From Stentor coeruleus (taxonomy: Eukaryota > Ciliophora > Heterotrichea > Heterotrichida > Stentoridae): DNA of 35,255 nucleotides. Position numbers and translations under genes: made by a program. This document shows positions 20,397 through 29,159 of this stretch, in pieces; within the stretch, counting starts at the first letter, position 1; each line of letters opens with the position of its first letter. The stretch covers positions 1 through 35,255 of the forward strand of contig MPUH01000780.1 of the NCBI GenBank assembly GCA_001970955.1, in the 5' to 3' direction. Below the pieces are notes generated by a model. The model saw only the letters and a program-made list of their open reading frames with translations, was not told where the DNA came from and searched no databases.

Positions 20397-20984
20397 ATGG
20401 ATGATAATGACTTTCAAGAACTCGATATTGAAGAAGTTATTCAAAAGCCTATGACAAAAAACTATCATGGATCAAGAAGCTTTAAGAAAACTCTAGAAAC
20501 ATTTTCTACAAACAGTTGCACATTTGACTTCGACAAGCAATTTAGCTTTCCAACTCACATGTCCAAATACTCCGACTCCTATCTCGGTTCTAAATCTTCC
20601 AAAACCTGCCGTAAAAGGTTTTCTGAGCTTCCAGAGCGCTTAAGCGGTTTAAAGCAAATCACCGAAAACAAAATAAAATTCCTGCGTATCGAAAAAGATA
20701 TCAAAGAACTAGAAGACTGTACCTTCAAACCAAAAACTAACACTCGGCTTTTTCGTCGTTCCCTATCTTATTTTACCAAACAACAAGAAGAGTATAAAAA
20801 GTCAAAAAACTCAAAAATGACAAAATTGCAGTTCCAATATTCTACAACCAACGCTAATTGTGAAACTAACATAAAGTCAACCACAAATAAAAAGTTAAAA
20901 CAAGGCACTTCAACAGTTCATGATCGACTTTACAAAGACTCAAAAGTCTTTTCTAAGTATAGCAAACTCAGAAAAAAGTGTTAA
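20397..20984 (+). CDS. CTFKP-motif protein of unknown function
   Basis: 195 aa, complete, TAA stop at 20982-20984. It is basic and mostly helical or disordered. Residues near 102-108 read DCTFKPK, and the C-terminal part has VHDRLYKDSKVFSKYSK. Both echo the C(T/S)FxPxIN and RLYxxS-type motifs that punctuate the larger EF-hand protein at 11746-13447 and, to my knowledge, many ciliary structural proteins of protists. There is no EF-hand here. It is followed after only 26 bp by the probable start of the EF-hand gene on the same strand. The stop is not removed by any 15-nt intron, so I treat them as two genes, although a single longer protein is conceivable. Function unknown. Confidence 0.7.
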   Translation: MDDNDFQELDIEEVIQKPMTKNYHGSRSFKKTLETFSTNSCTFDFDKQFSFPTHMSKYSDSYLGSKSSKTCRKRFSELPERLSGLKQITENKIKFLRIEKDIKELEDCTFKPKTNTRLFRRSLSYFTKQQEEYKKSKNSKMTKLQFQYSTTNANCETNIKSTTNKKLKQGTSTVHDRLYKDSKVFSKYSKLRKKC

Positions 20985-21010
20985 TGGTTTTCATTAATAT
21001 AATAATTATT

Positions 21011-21958
21011 ATGATTAAGTCTTTGAGTGAGTTGATTCAACAAAAGCAAAATGAGCTTATGAAAGCTAGAGCTGAATGTACAGCTTTAGAAAACTCATAT
21101 TTACAGTTGTTACAAAATCAGTCTCAGAGGTCGATAAACCCAGATTGGGACTTAACGTATAGACCATTGACTGCAATTGAAGCTACAAGAAGAGCTCAAT
21201 CATTGATGAAAGAGATTGGAAGTGAAGCTTATAGTAAGAAATAAATAGTGAAACTGAGGGATTTGTTTATAAGATATGCGACTATATTTCATGCTGATTC
21301 AAGTGGGTATTTAGATTTAACACAGTTTAGAGTGTTGACAATTGAATTAGATTTGATAAATAAACTCCCAAAGTCGAATTCTGATATAATTTATCATTCA
21401 GTTAATAGAAGAGGATTGTTGGACTTTTGGAAGTTTACGAATGTTATGAGTTGGGTGGCTATTGAAACTTTTCCTTCGTTGTACCCTTCACAAGCTCTTG
21501 AGGTTTTAGCTTTAGAGTTGACTATTCCTGAACATAGAATGGATACTATTGATTATAATGCGCATATATGGAGACAGTCTTTAAGAAATAATCAGAAGAT
21601 TATTGGAAAATATAGAAAATTGCTTAAGGAAAGTTTTGATGCATATAGTGTGCAAAAGGGAAATGAAATTTGTCTAAGTGAGGTGTTGAAATTTTTTAAC
21701 AATTGTAGAGTTGTGCCGACACTAGTGTCGGCTTGGGAAGTAAGTAGGATTTTTAGAACTGTGCAACACCCTCAAAACTTTTCAGAGACACTTTTCTATA
21801 GAGAGTTTGAAGAGGCTGTAGCTCTATTGGGGATTTATCATTCGAGTAAAGAGGGTATTACAAGTTCAGATACTGCCTTGCAGAATTTTTTAGTTTTTAT
21901 ATTTGAGAACCCAGTGTTCTTAAAAGTTAAAAAGTTTGATAGCACTAATAATAATTAA
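21011..21958 (+). CDS. EF-hand protein, one 15-nt intron
   Basis: ATG 21011 is preferred (310 aa spliced); an in-frame ATG at 20984 overlaps the previous gene's stop. Removing 21234-21248 joins a short coiled coil (SELIQQKQNELMKARAECTALENS) and DWDLTYRPLTAIE to LRDLFIRYATIF and onward. An EF-hand loop is visible at HADSSGYLDLTQF, with Asp/Ser/Asp-type ligands. A second helix-loop-helix (SFDAYSVQKGNEICLSEVLKFF) resembles a degenerate EF-hand without the acidic ligand pattern. Calcium sensing in a cortical or ciliary complex is an inference. The stop is only 9 bp before the ATG of the PTEN-like gene. Confidence 0.8.
21234..21248 (+). other. 15-nt intron in EF-hand gene
   Basis: GTAAGAAATAAATAG, phase 1, with an in-frame TAA. 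Removal reads EAYMKLRDLFIRY. Without it the second half would start at a GTG, which is not a plausible start in a eukaryote. Confidence 0.92.
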
Positions 21959-21967
21959 TCCACTAGC

Positions 21968-23140
21968 ATGAACATACTAAGGAAAATTGTATCTGGGAAA
22001 AAAAACCGCTTTGAAGAAGATGGATATAACCTAGACCTCACTTACATCACTCCTCGTATAATAGCGATGTCTCTTCCTGGAATGGGAGTACAGAAAATAT
22101 ATAGAAACTCAATAGACTCAGTCTCTGAATTCTTAAACAAAAAGCACTACGGTAACTATCGTATCTTCAACCTCAGCGGCATAAAATACGACTACGACAA
22201 ATTCGGAGGTAGCGTAAAAGAATACCCTTGGGAAAACCACAACCCACCCCCAATTGAGCTTCTTTTCGAAGCATGCAATGAAATCCATAAATGGCTTGAC
22301 CTTCATGAAAACAACGTTATCGCAGTAAACTGTTTAGCAGGTAAAGGTCGTACAGGTACACTAATCTGTTGTTATCTTCTCTACTCAGGCCGTTTAATAG
22401 ATCCATCTCAAGCAATGTTTTACTATAAAAAAAAGCGTTTCTCTGAAGGAGGTGGGGTGACTCAACCTTCTCAAATCCGCTACATTTATTATTTCGCTCA
22501 AGTTCTTAATGAAGGTATTCGTTCTCCAAACATCCTCCAATTAAAATCAGTCCATATTCAAACTGCTCCTCATTATTCAAATGACTCTTGCAGACCAATC
22601 TTTGAACTTCAACAACAAAGTCGACTTGTTTTTTCTAATAAAAAAAACACTCGAGATAGGCAACCTGTTATAAATGATAACTGGGAAGATGTTCAAATCC
22701 ATGAAATAGTCTCGATTAATAGCGATTTCCTCCTTCAAGGTGATATTCATTGCTTTCTTTACCACTGGGGAACTTTAAAACTCACGAAAATCTGCAGATT
22801 TTCGTTTAGCACGGCCTTTTCATCACCTGGAGCAACCACAATTTTCAATAAACAAGAACTTGACCCTGATAAATTCAAAGACAACAAGCAAGTATCTGAT
22901 GATTTTTCTATATTTATTGAATTTGATAAGAAAAAATGTGACTGTTTAAGTACTTTATCAATCATGGAAAGATGTGATATTTGTAATTCTGCCTTGGATT
23001 TTAATGAAAAGCAAAAATGGGTTAATATACAGCATATATTGCTTGAAAGGGTAAGAGTAAATCCTTCAATATTATTATTTGGTCATGAACCTGATGATAT
23101 TGATGAGACAATAAATGCTGAATTTAGAGGAATAGGATGA
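21968..23140 (+). CDS. PTEN: PTEN-like phosphoinositide phosphatase with altered active site
   Basis: 390 aa, close to human PTEN (403 aa). The N-terminus follows PTEN closely (LRKIVSGKKNRFEEDGYNLDLTYI-type segment at 4-27), including the basic PIP2-binding stretch. The P-loop is at 121-128, with nucleophile Cys122 and Arg128 kept in CxxGxxR. The TI loop is VTQPSQ (164-169). A C2-like region fills about 190-350. Three key positions differ from PTEN: the general acid Asp92 is Asn90 (WENHNPP), His123 is Asn121, and Lys125, linked to PIP3 specificity, is Leu123. It could have changed specificity, weak activity or a non-catalytic role. It follows the EF-hand gene by 9 bp; the start is fixed by the PTEN-like N-terminus. 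Confidence 0.93.
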   Translation: MNILRKIVSGKKNRFEEDGYNLDLTYITPRIIAMSLPGMGVQKIYRNSIDSVSEFLNKKHYGNYRIFNLSGIKYDYDKFGGSVKEYPWENHNPPPIELLFEACNEIHKWLDLHENNVIAVNCLAGKGRTGTLICCYLLYSGRLIDPSQAMFYYKKKRFSEGGGVTQPSQIRYIYYFAQVLNEGIRSPNILQLKSVHIQTAPHYSNDSCRPIFELQQQSRLVFSNKKNTRDRQPVINDNWEDVQIHEIVSINSDFLLQGDIHCFLYHWGTLKLTKICRFSFSTAFSSPGATTIFNKQELDPDKFKDNKQVSDDFSIFIEFDKKKCDCLSTLSIMERCDICNSALDFNEKQKWVNIQHILLERVRVNPSILLFGHEPDDIDETINAEFRGIG

Positions 23141-23182
23141 GATAAAGGTTTAGTTATGTTAAAGTTAATCAATGGATAAATA

Positions 23183-23587
23183 ATGGCACAAACGAGGTTT
23201 GTTGAAATAGGAAGGGTTGCATATGTGAATTTCGGCCCTGAATCAGGAAAACTCTGTGTCATTGTAGATGTTGTTGATGCTAAGAGAGCACTTGTTGATG
23301 GACCTGTGACTGGAGTTGTTAGACAACAAATGCCTTTTTCAAGGATTTCGCTTACTGAATTTGTTTTACCTATTAAGAGAAACCAAACTTCAGCTAATGT
23401 TGCGAAGAGCTTTGATGAGCATGAAATTGTCAAGAAATGGGGTAATTCCCATGCTGGAAAACACGTGGCGAGTAATGTTAGAAGAGCCTCTTTGACAGAC
23501 TTTGAAAGGTTTAAGCTTATGGCCGCACAGAAGAAAAAAAGTTTGCTGATAAAGAGGGAATTGAAAAAAATCAAGCCAAAACATTAA
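23183..23587 (+). CDS. RPL14: Large-subunit ribosomal protein eL14
   Basis: 134 aa, complete. Component of the 60S ribosomal subunit. Family signatures are clear: RFVEIGRVAYVNFGPESGKL, IVDVVDAKRALVDGPVTGV, RQQMPFSRISLTEFVL and, towards the C-terminus, SLTDFERFKLMAAQKKKSLL. The KOW-like N-terminal barrel and basic helical C-terminus match eL14, and the length is that of the short eukaryotic form without the vertebrate Ala-rich tail. The ATG is 42 bp after the PTEN-like stop, so its promoter must be within or near that gene's end unless they share a transcript. Confidence 0.97.
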   Translation: MAQTRFVEIGRVAYVNFGPESGKLCVIVDVVDAKRALVDGPVTGVVRQQMPFSRISLTEFVLPIKRNQTSANVAKSFDEHEIVKKWGNSHAGKHVASNVRRASLTDFERFKLMAAQKKKSLLIKRELKKIKPKH

Positions 23588-24325
23588 GAATAGGTTATGA
23601 ATAGTCTTTTAAGTAAGGTGCTTGGATTTTAAATTGATTAGAAAGTTTGGGGTTGGAGGAGTTTTTGGTTAGAGAGTTTGATGGGAAGGGTTAATTTTTA
23701 TGATGCTTGTTGATTGGATTTTGTATGCAAGTGAAATAAATGCAGTTATTATTTGCAAAGTATTTCCTAATAAGTAATTTTATGTTATTTTAATATAAGA
23801 TAAAGTTATTAAGTTTAACAGATAAAATTGTAATTATACTATAAACGTTATTGTGCCTAAGTAGAAAAGACTTTAAAACTAATCCTACACTAAAAAAAAA
23901 CTATATAAACATATCAAAATAATTCATAGCTTTTATAAAAAATACCTTGAATATGTAAAATTTTCAATAAGAATCATAAAACATCAAAGTAAAAATATCT
24001 TATATGAAATAATATTACATAATACACTCCAAAAAAAAATATGATGTAAAAAATCATACTTTCTTACAATGAAAAAAAATCCCAAAAAGTCTAAAATATT
24101 ATCATCATTCCCATACAAATCTTCACAGAAAAGCAACTTCATCATATTCTCCCATTATAAATTTTACTTAATTTCATCAAACCTTTCCTCTAACATAAAT
24201 CCTCTCATCCTCTTCTCTCTAATCACAAATTTTCCTACAAGTTATCTTTCATTACCCATAAAAAACTCTTAAAATCTATCAAACTTCAAATTATCCCAAA
24301 TCAAAATCTTATAAATAGGTCGTAT
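23588..24325. other. Intergenic, no convincing gene
   Basis: About 740 bases. The first 150 are G/T-rich on the + strand and the last 260 are C/A-rich. A 67-codon frame at 24069-24272 sits entirely in this biased 5' flank, has low-complexity Ser/Lys/Phe composition and no motif, and is not called. Confidence 0.55.
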
Positions 24326-25768
24326 ATGTCTTACTTCAAGATCATTCGCTATAACTCATGCATACNCACAAACGAAAAATACGTTCAATCAATAATTTAC
24401 TCTAAAACCATCTCCAAACTTATATCTAATTTCAATCCTAGTTTCACAACATGGCAAAGCACATTACACATTAAAAGAATTGCAGCTATATTAAAAGAAA
24501 ACCCTTTAGAATTAATTCATATTAAAGAACCAGCATGTCAACAAATCATCAACGATTCCCTAATAAAAATCGAAAGTTTTACTCATCAAGAATTCATCGA
24601 TATATGTTATTTTCTTAACATTAGTACAAATTCTTTATTCATGCCTTACAATGATGAAAAAGTAAAAAAGATTATCGAATTTACAGGAAAACTCAAATAC
24701 CAAAACAAATTCAAACCATTATGTGCATTATTTTGTCAATTATCCACATTTGGAATCATGCATAATAAATTATTTTCACAAATTATGATTGAAATAAAAC
24801 AAGAACGAGGTATTCGAATAACTGACCTTAAAGAGATTATTAAATCTTTGAGTTTTAATTCAATGTTATGTGATAGTATATGGATAAAAATAATTGAAAA
24901 CTATTCATATAAAGCTATTAAAGAAGAAATTCAAGCAGATTTTTTGATTGATTATTGTTTAGAATATGAAGAATTATATGCTAGGATATCAAAAACTGCG
25001 AATACAGATATAATATCTTTAATTGTAGAGGAAGTGAAAAAAAAATTCAATAAAAATATTTTTACCCATGTAAAATCTTTGATTAATTCATTGAAAAGGT
25101 CTAAGACTTTTGTTTTGATATATGAAGAATATGTTAAAACAATTTCTCAAGCTAGTGATATAGAAAGTAGTATTGTTTTAGAACATTTAACACAATATAC
25201 CAAGCTTAAAGATGTTAATAAAATATTAGCTGATGGTATTGTAAAAGAATTAGAGAATATAATTAATAATCAATGCAATTACAAAATAGAAATGATAAAA
25301 AAGATTGCTGTGATTTTAAAGACTCATAATCTGCCTTGTAATAATTTTGAGGTTTTACTTTGTAATAAAATACAAAATTTTGTAAATGTGGATTCTTTTT
25401 ATGAGTTATTAGCTATTGTCCCTGAAATAACACAAAAACCCTTGGTGAGTTTTCCTATTTTTGCTGATGCTAATTTAAAATTTGAGTCTTATTTGAAGTT
25501 CATGCCAAAGCCTAAGATATTTAAATACTTTTTATTAATGCATTCTTTAGGAATTTTTAATGAGGAAACAGAGAAATTCCAAAATGTTTTTGTAAAAAGG
25601 ATAAAAAATAAAACGCATCAATACCCTTTTTTGAATTTGCCTATAGCTAAAGAGTGTATTTATTACAAATTTTATGCGAATCTCCCAGTTTTTAAAGAGA
25701 TTTATGATATGTGCTTTCCGAAGATTCCTAAAGATTTTTATAATAAGGATAACTATAAAGCATTTTGA
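24326..25768 (+). CDS. All-helical repeat-like protein, possibly organellar
   Basis: 480 aa, complete, TGA stop, with one undetermined residue from the N at 24366. I do not recognise a named family. The protein is a long array of paired helices with aromatic and Leu/Ile spacing (for example SFTHQEFIDICYFLNI, KPLCALFCQLSTFGIMHNK and PKPKIFKYFLLMHSLGIF). This resembles the degenerate helical repeats of FASTK/OPR/HPR-type organelle RNA-binding proteins, but no RAP domain is seen at the end. The N-terminus lacks acidic residues for its first 16 positions and could be a presequence. A mitochondrial RNA role is therefore a low-confidence inference. Confidence 0.7.
   Translation: MSYFKIIRYNSCIXTNEKYVQSIIYSKTISKLISNFNPSFTTWQSTLHIKRIAAILKENPLELIHIKEPACQQIINDSLIKIESFTHQEFIDICYFLNISTNSLFMPYNDEKVKKIIEFTGKLKYQNKFKPLCALFCQLSTFGIMHNKLFSQIMIEIKQERGIRITDLKEIIKSLSFNSMLCDSIWIKIIENYSYKAIKEEIQADFLIDYCLEYEELYARISKTANTDIISLIVEEVKKKFNKNIFTHVKSLINSLKRSKTFVLIYEEYVKTISQASDIESSIVLEHLTQYTKLKDVNKILADGIVKELENIINNQCNYKIEMIKKIAVILKTHNLPCNNFEVLLCNKIQNFVNVDSFYELLAIVPEITQKPLVSFPIFADANLKFESYLKFMPKPKIFKYFLLMHSLGIFNEETEKFQNVFVKRIKNKTHQYPFLNLPIAKECIYYKFYANLPVFKEIYDMCFPKIPKDFYNKDNYKAF
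24366..24366. other. Single ambiguous base (N) in CDS
   Basis: Unlike the other five N positions, no duplicated flank is visible and the reading frame continues, so this is simply an uncalled base in codon CNC. Confidence 0.85.
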
Positions 25769-26146
25769 TTAGTTTTTTTTAATTGGGAGTTTATTGTATA
25801 ATTTTAGTAGGTTGATAAAATAAGCTGTTGTAGATAATAAAATTTACAAGAAGAATTGAAGTAAAAAATATATGTTAAAGTATAAAAAGACTTAATTTGT
25901 CGTTATTATATCTGAAATTCAAGTTTTGTGTATTTTTTTTAATTATAAACTCATTCTGAATATAAATAAATCATTTGCAAAAAAAAAATCTGCAATATTT
26001 ATACTTAAAAATTATCTAGTATTCATATGAACATAACCTTATTATAACAAACTTAACTTATATTTACATCCTTGTATCTTATCTAATGACAATTAAAAAA
26101 CTAATAAAATAATGCAAAAAGGTAAAAATGCATAGCTCTACACATT
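25769..26146. other. Intergenic between convergent genes
   Basis: AT-rich 3' flanks of two convergent genes. The + strand is G/T-rich on the left and C-rich on the right, matching the sense-strand asymmetry of both genes. No gene seen. Confidence 0.5.
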
Positions 26147-26762
26147 TCATTGCGGGACTTCTACTCCAATTTTTACCACAGAAGATTCAGTAAGTCTCCA
26201 CAATTTTTCCCCATACGTAAAAGCTGGCATCTGATAATCCTTCAAAATCTGCCGATTATTCCCTTTTTTCTCTTTTTTCCCTTCAGTCTTCTTTCTATTT
26301 TTCTTCATTCCAAGTGCATTAAGTTTTCTTAAGCTTTGAATAAATTTCTCTTTACTTTTCCTAGCCTCTGGAGTTACAGTAGAAAAAACCCTTATCTTAG
26401 ATTTATCTTTAAACCGTAAAATTTGTGGTTTATAAAGTCGAAAAATCTTGTGTAATGTCGGTTCTTTTTCCTCATCTTCATCCTTTGCCAAACTTTTAGC
26501 TACTTTTTTTCCCCCACAAACAGACTTTTTCCCAAAACTTTTTTTCAAATCTTCACTTCCAAAACTTTCTTTAAACTTAACTTGTGTAGACAACAAAGAT
26601 TTACTAACAGCTTTTTTCTTATCATTACAATCCACAACATACTCCCTAGCAAATTCAGGAACTGGACTTTTACAGTCCTTTTTCCCTTTTCTTTGTCTAG
26701 TAATTTTCCTTATCTCCGAATCAAAATACTCATGATCTTCAGTATTTATTTTATTTACACAT
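26147..26762 (-). CDS. Basic protein of unknown function, start unresolved
   Basis: The frame is clear from about 26780 down to TGA 26147 (at least 162 residues), but there is no in-frame ATG before the internal residues. The upstream in-frame part reads EDHEYFDSEIRKITRQRK and DCKSPVPEFAREYVVD, which looks coding, so the gene probably starts there. An ATG at 26762-26760 joins in frame only if a 22-nt GTAA...GAAG segment (26737-26758) is spliced, which is longer than the other introns here. The protein is Lys-rich with a nuclear-type character (SKEKFIQSLRKLNALGMKK, NRKKTEGKKEKKG) and ends QMPAFTYGEKLWRLTESS. No family recognised. Confidence 0.55.
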
Positions 26763-26879
26763 ATCCCAAAATTATGTTTTTTTAATAATACCTAGATATA
26801 ACTATAAATTTTTATAATAAGAAATTATTATATATAAAATAAACTACACTATCATAAAATATACAATAGTTAAATTAGA

Positions 26880-27588
26880 AGTAACATTGGATTTCTCAGC
26901 ATCACCTTCTAAAACTGCTAAAAATTCATTCTCACCAAATTTTACCCACCTTCAAAAATCTCCCATTTCTCTGTTATACACAAACAATCAAATCTTTCAT
27001 TTTTACTAGGGAGTTCCTTACCTTCTGCTAAAAAAATTTTCCCAAGCCCTTTGAATGTTGGCAAGTAATCAACAGCCAAATAAACCCCACCTGTTGGTGT
27101 TTGAAAATTGCCTTTACCTGAAATAAAGTTTTTCTTAAGTTCTCCTTCATATATAAAACCTTGTTTCCATTGTACTTTTCCATGACCTTCCATAATTTCA
27201 TTTATCCAGTTTCCTGTATATGTAATTCCATATTTGGTATAAGCAGTTCCTTGTCCATTTCGGCTTCCATTTTCCCAGTTTCCTATATAGGTTCCCCATT
27301 GTTCTGATGTATATTCGCCTTGACCGTGTCTTTTACCTTTGTGCCATTGTCCTTTATATATCGCTTCGTTTATATAAATGTAGGTTCCTTGGCCTGACAT
27401 TAGATTTTTTTTCCATTCACCATTATATTTTCCTCATTTTTCAATATAAGCTCTCCTATTCCTGACTTTTGAGCCTTTTTTACTTGACCTATATAAGCAT
27501 CTCCATTGAAATAAAGGATTCTATACATGTTTTTGTCCTGCTTTTCAAATGAGTAAGAATCTTCAGGCTTCATCTCGGAACAATCCAT
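26880..27588 (-). pseudogene. MORN-repeat protein, truncated copy with frameshifts
   Basis: Opens with MDCSEMKPEDS at 27588, aligned to MGCITVKPENS of the copy at 678-2912. The MORN units continue in step (GQVKKAQKSGIGE, KYNGEWKKNLMSGQGTY, ELKKNFISGKGNF, then FDCLCITEKWEIFEG). One frameshift lies near 27422, almost the same place in the gene as the first lesion of the other copy. A second, probably one extra G, lies near 26942, after which GENEFLAVLEGDAEKSNV is readable for about 20 codons. It then fades into AT-rich sequence, so two thirds of the protein is missing. No 15-nt intron repairs these breaks. Confidence 0.75.
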
Positions 27589-28335
27589 TTTTATTACATT
27601 GATAAGTTATAATATATGATTTTATGATTTAGAAGGATTATTTTAATAAGTAGACTAGTTGGACTTTAATATATATTTTGATAAATACTTAAAGTAATTA
27701 TATTATAGTATTTATCATCATATTATATACAATTTATAATAATCATAATACTTAATTATTTATAATCTCATACATATGACTATATAATATCATCATAACC
27801 CAATACCATAAAATATTAATATTCCTATCATGGGTATGCTTATGATAAAAAATTATCACTCATTTAAGTGAGCACTATTTACTTATCTAAGGCATCCTTT
27901 ATTTATCAATTTTCCCAAAAACTCTAGATCTGTCATGCATCTTTCTATCTCCAATAATCTAGTTTCTTTAAATTCACATCTCTTAAATTTAGTTACTCCA
28001 GCAGCTTCCTAACTAACAGTTTTATCCTATAAAAAAAATTTATTCCATCCACCAATTCTTTTATATACACAAGAACCTTATTATTCTCAGTTCAATAAAA
28101 GGCATATTTACCCTTGTACAATATTAAATATAAAATACTCATAATATCCTTACTCTTATCATCAAAAACAAAAATCCCTTTTGATCACAACCTTATTTAT
28201 TTTTCCCCAATCTCATAATCTTATTTTTCCAACTAAAAACTTAACTTCATATCCAATCAGGCTTAATATTCCCTATAACACCCTAAATGCTATTCACTTA
28301 ACTTATTTCCTAAAATCACCAGATAATAAAATATA
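27589..28335. other. Intergenic between divergent genes
   Basis: About 750 AT-rich bases. The right half is C/T-rich and G-poor on the + strand ahead of the twin-CX9C gene. A small imperfect palindrome (CTCATTTAAGTGAG) lies near 27860. No gene seen. Confidence 0.55.
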
Positions 28336-28863
28336 ATGCAAGAAGAAGATGAGAAATCTATCTTAAAAGATCTTGCTGATCAAGAAACCAAAGGTTATAT
28401 TCGTTATTATTGTCCAGAATTCAAACCTGAGTATGGAACTTATGAAATCAAAACCCATCCACCTCACAAATCAAATAGCTGGAAAATGAATATGCTTAGA
28501 AGAACAAGAGAACAAGAACTTCGTGAAGAATCAATGCAAGCAGCAAGGCTGAAATGTCATGAATCAGCTAATGAATTTGCAAAATGCTCATATGATAACC
28601 CATTTAAAGAAACTAGTGTTTGCAAAGAAAAATTCAAGGAAATGAAAAAATGTTTTGTTCAGGAAATTGATATTGAACTTGATAAGAGGAGAAGGGATGT
28701 TAATAGGAATAATGAGTGGTGGTGGACGAATATATATGATAAGAATGGAGAAATTGGCACACAAGCTATAGAACCTCCAATTACGTATGTGGAAGTAGTT
28801 GTTGATTGGTGCTTTTGGGTTAAGGATAAGATCAATTATGTGTTAGGACGTGAGACAGATTAG
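28336..28863 (+). CDS. CMC1: Twin CX9C mitochondrial protein (CMC1-like)
   Basis: 175 aa, complete. Two exact CX9C motifs form a helical hairpin: Cys74-x9-Cys84 and Cys96-x9-Cys106 (CHESANEFAKC and CKEKFKEMKKC). This is the CHCH/CMC1-type fold, normally imported into the mitochondrial intermembrane space and oxidised by Mia40. CMC1 and CMC2 act in cytochrome c oxidase assembly. The domain is embedded in a longer protein than yeast or human CMC1 (about 106-111 aa), with a 70-residue N-terminal part and a C-terminal tail with NNEWWWTNIYD and a hydrophobic VEVVVDWCFWVKD segment. An alternative is a complex-specific subunit of the same fold, such as a respiratory-chain CHCH subunit. Confidence 0.8.
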   Translation: MQEEDEKSILKDLADQETKGYIRYYCPEFKPEYGTYEIKTHPPHKSNSWKMNMLRRTREQELREESMQAARLKCHESANEFAKCSYDNPFKETSVCKEKFKEMKKCFVQEIDIELDKRRRDVNRNNEWWWTNIYDKNGEIGTQAIEPPITYVEVVVDWCFWVKDKINYVLGRETD

Positions 28864-29159
28864 AATTTTAGTAAATTTTTTGGATAATTTTTTGTTTAGA
28901 GGATTTTATGTAATTTTAAAGGAGAGAATGACTTTCCTGAAAATGTTTGGAATTTATTTTTGTAGGGTTTGATAATTGTGATATTTATAGAAATTATGAA
29001 TAGTTATGTGTTGGATAAATATTAAAAATCTATAAAATAAACCTATCAATTACAAACTACATCATCCTCGAAAAAGTCGAATTCCAATCAAAAATGGTGC
29101 ACTCCCACGCAAAATATGAAAACCCTAAAATTATTCGAATCAAATTCTAAATAATCAAA

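Noticed and set aside
21930..21975. Fusion of the EF-hand and PTEN-like proteins by a 33-nt GT...AG intron
   Set aside because: It would keep frame, but 33 nt does not fit the 15-nt class and the PTEN-like N-terminus aligns with PTEN from its own Met.
24069..24272. 67-codon plus-strand frame before the helical protein
   Set aside because: Low-complexity Ser/Lys/Phe composition within the C/A-rich 5' flank; no conserved feature.
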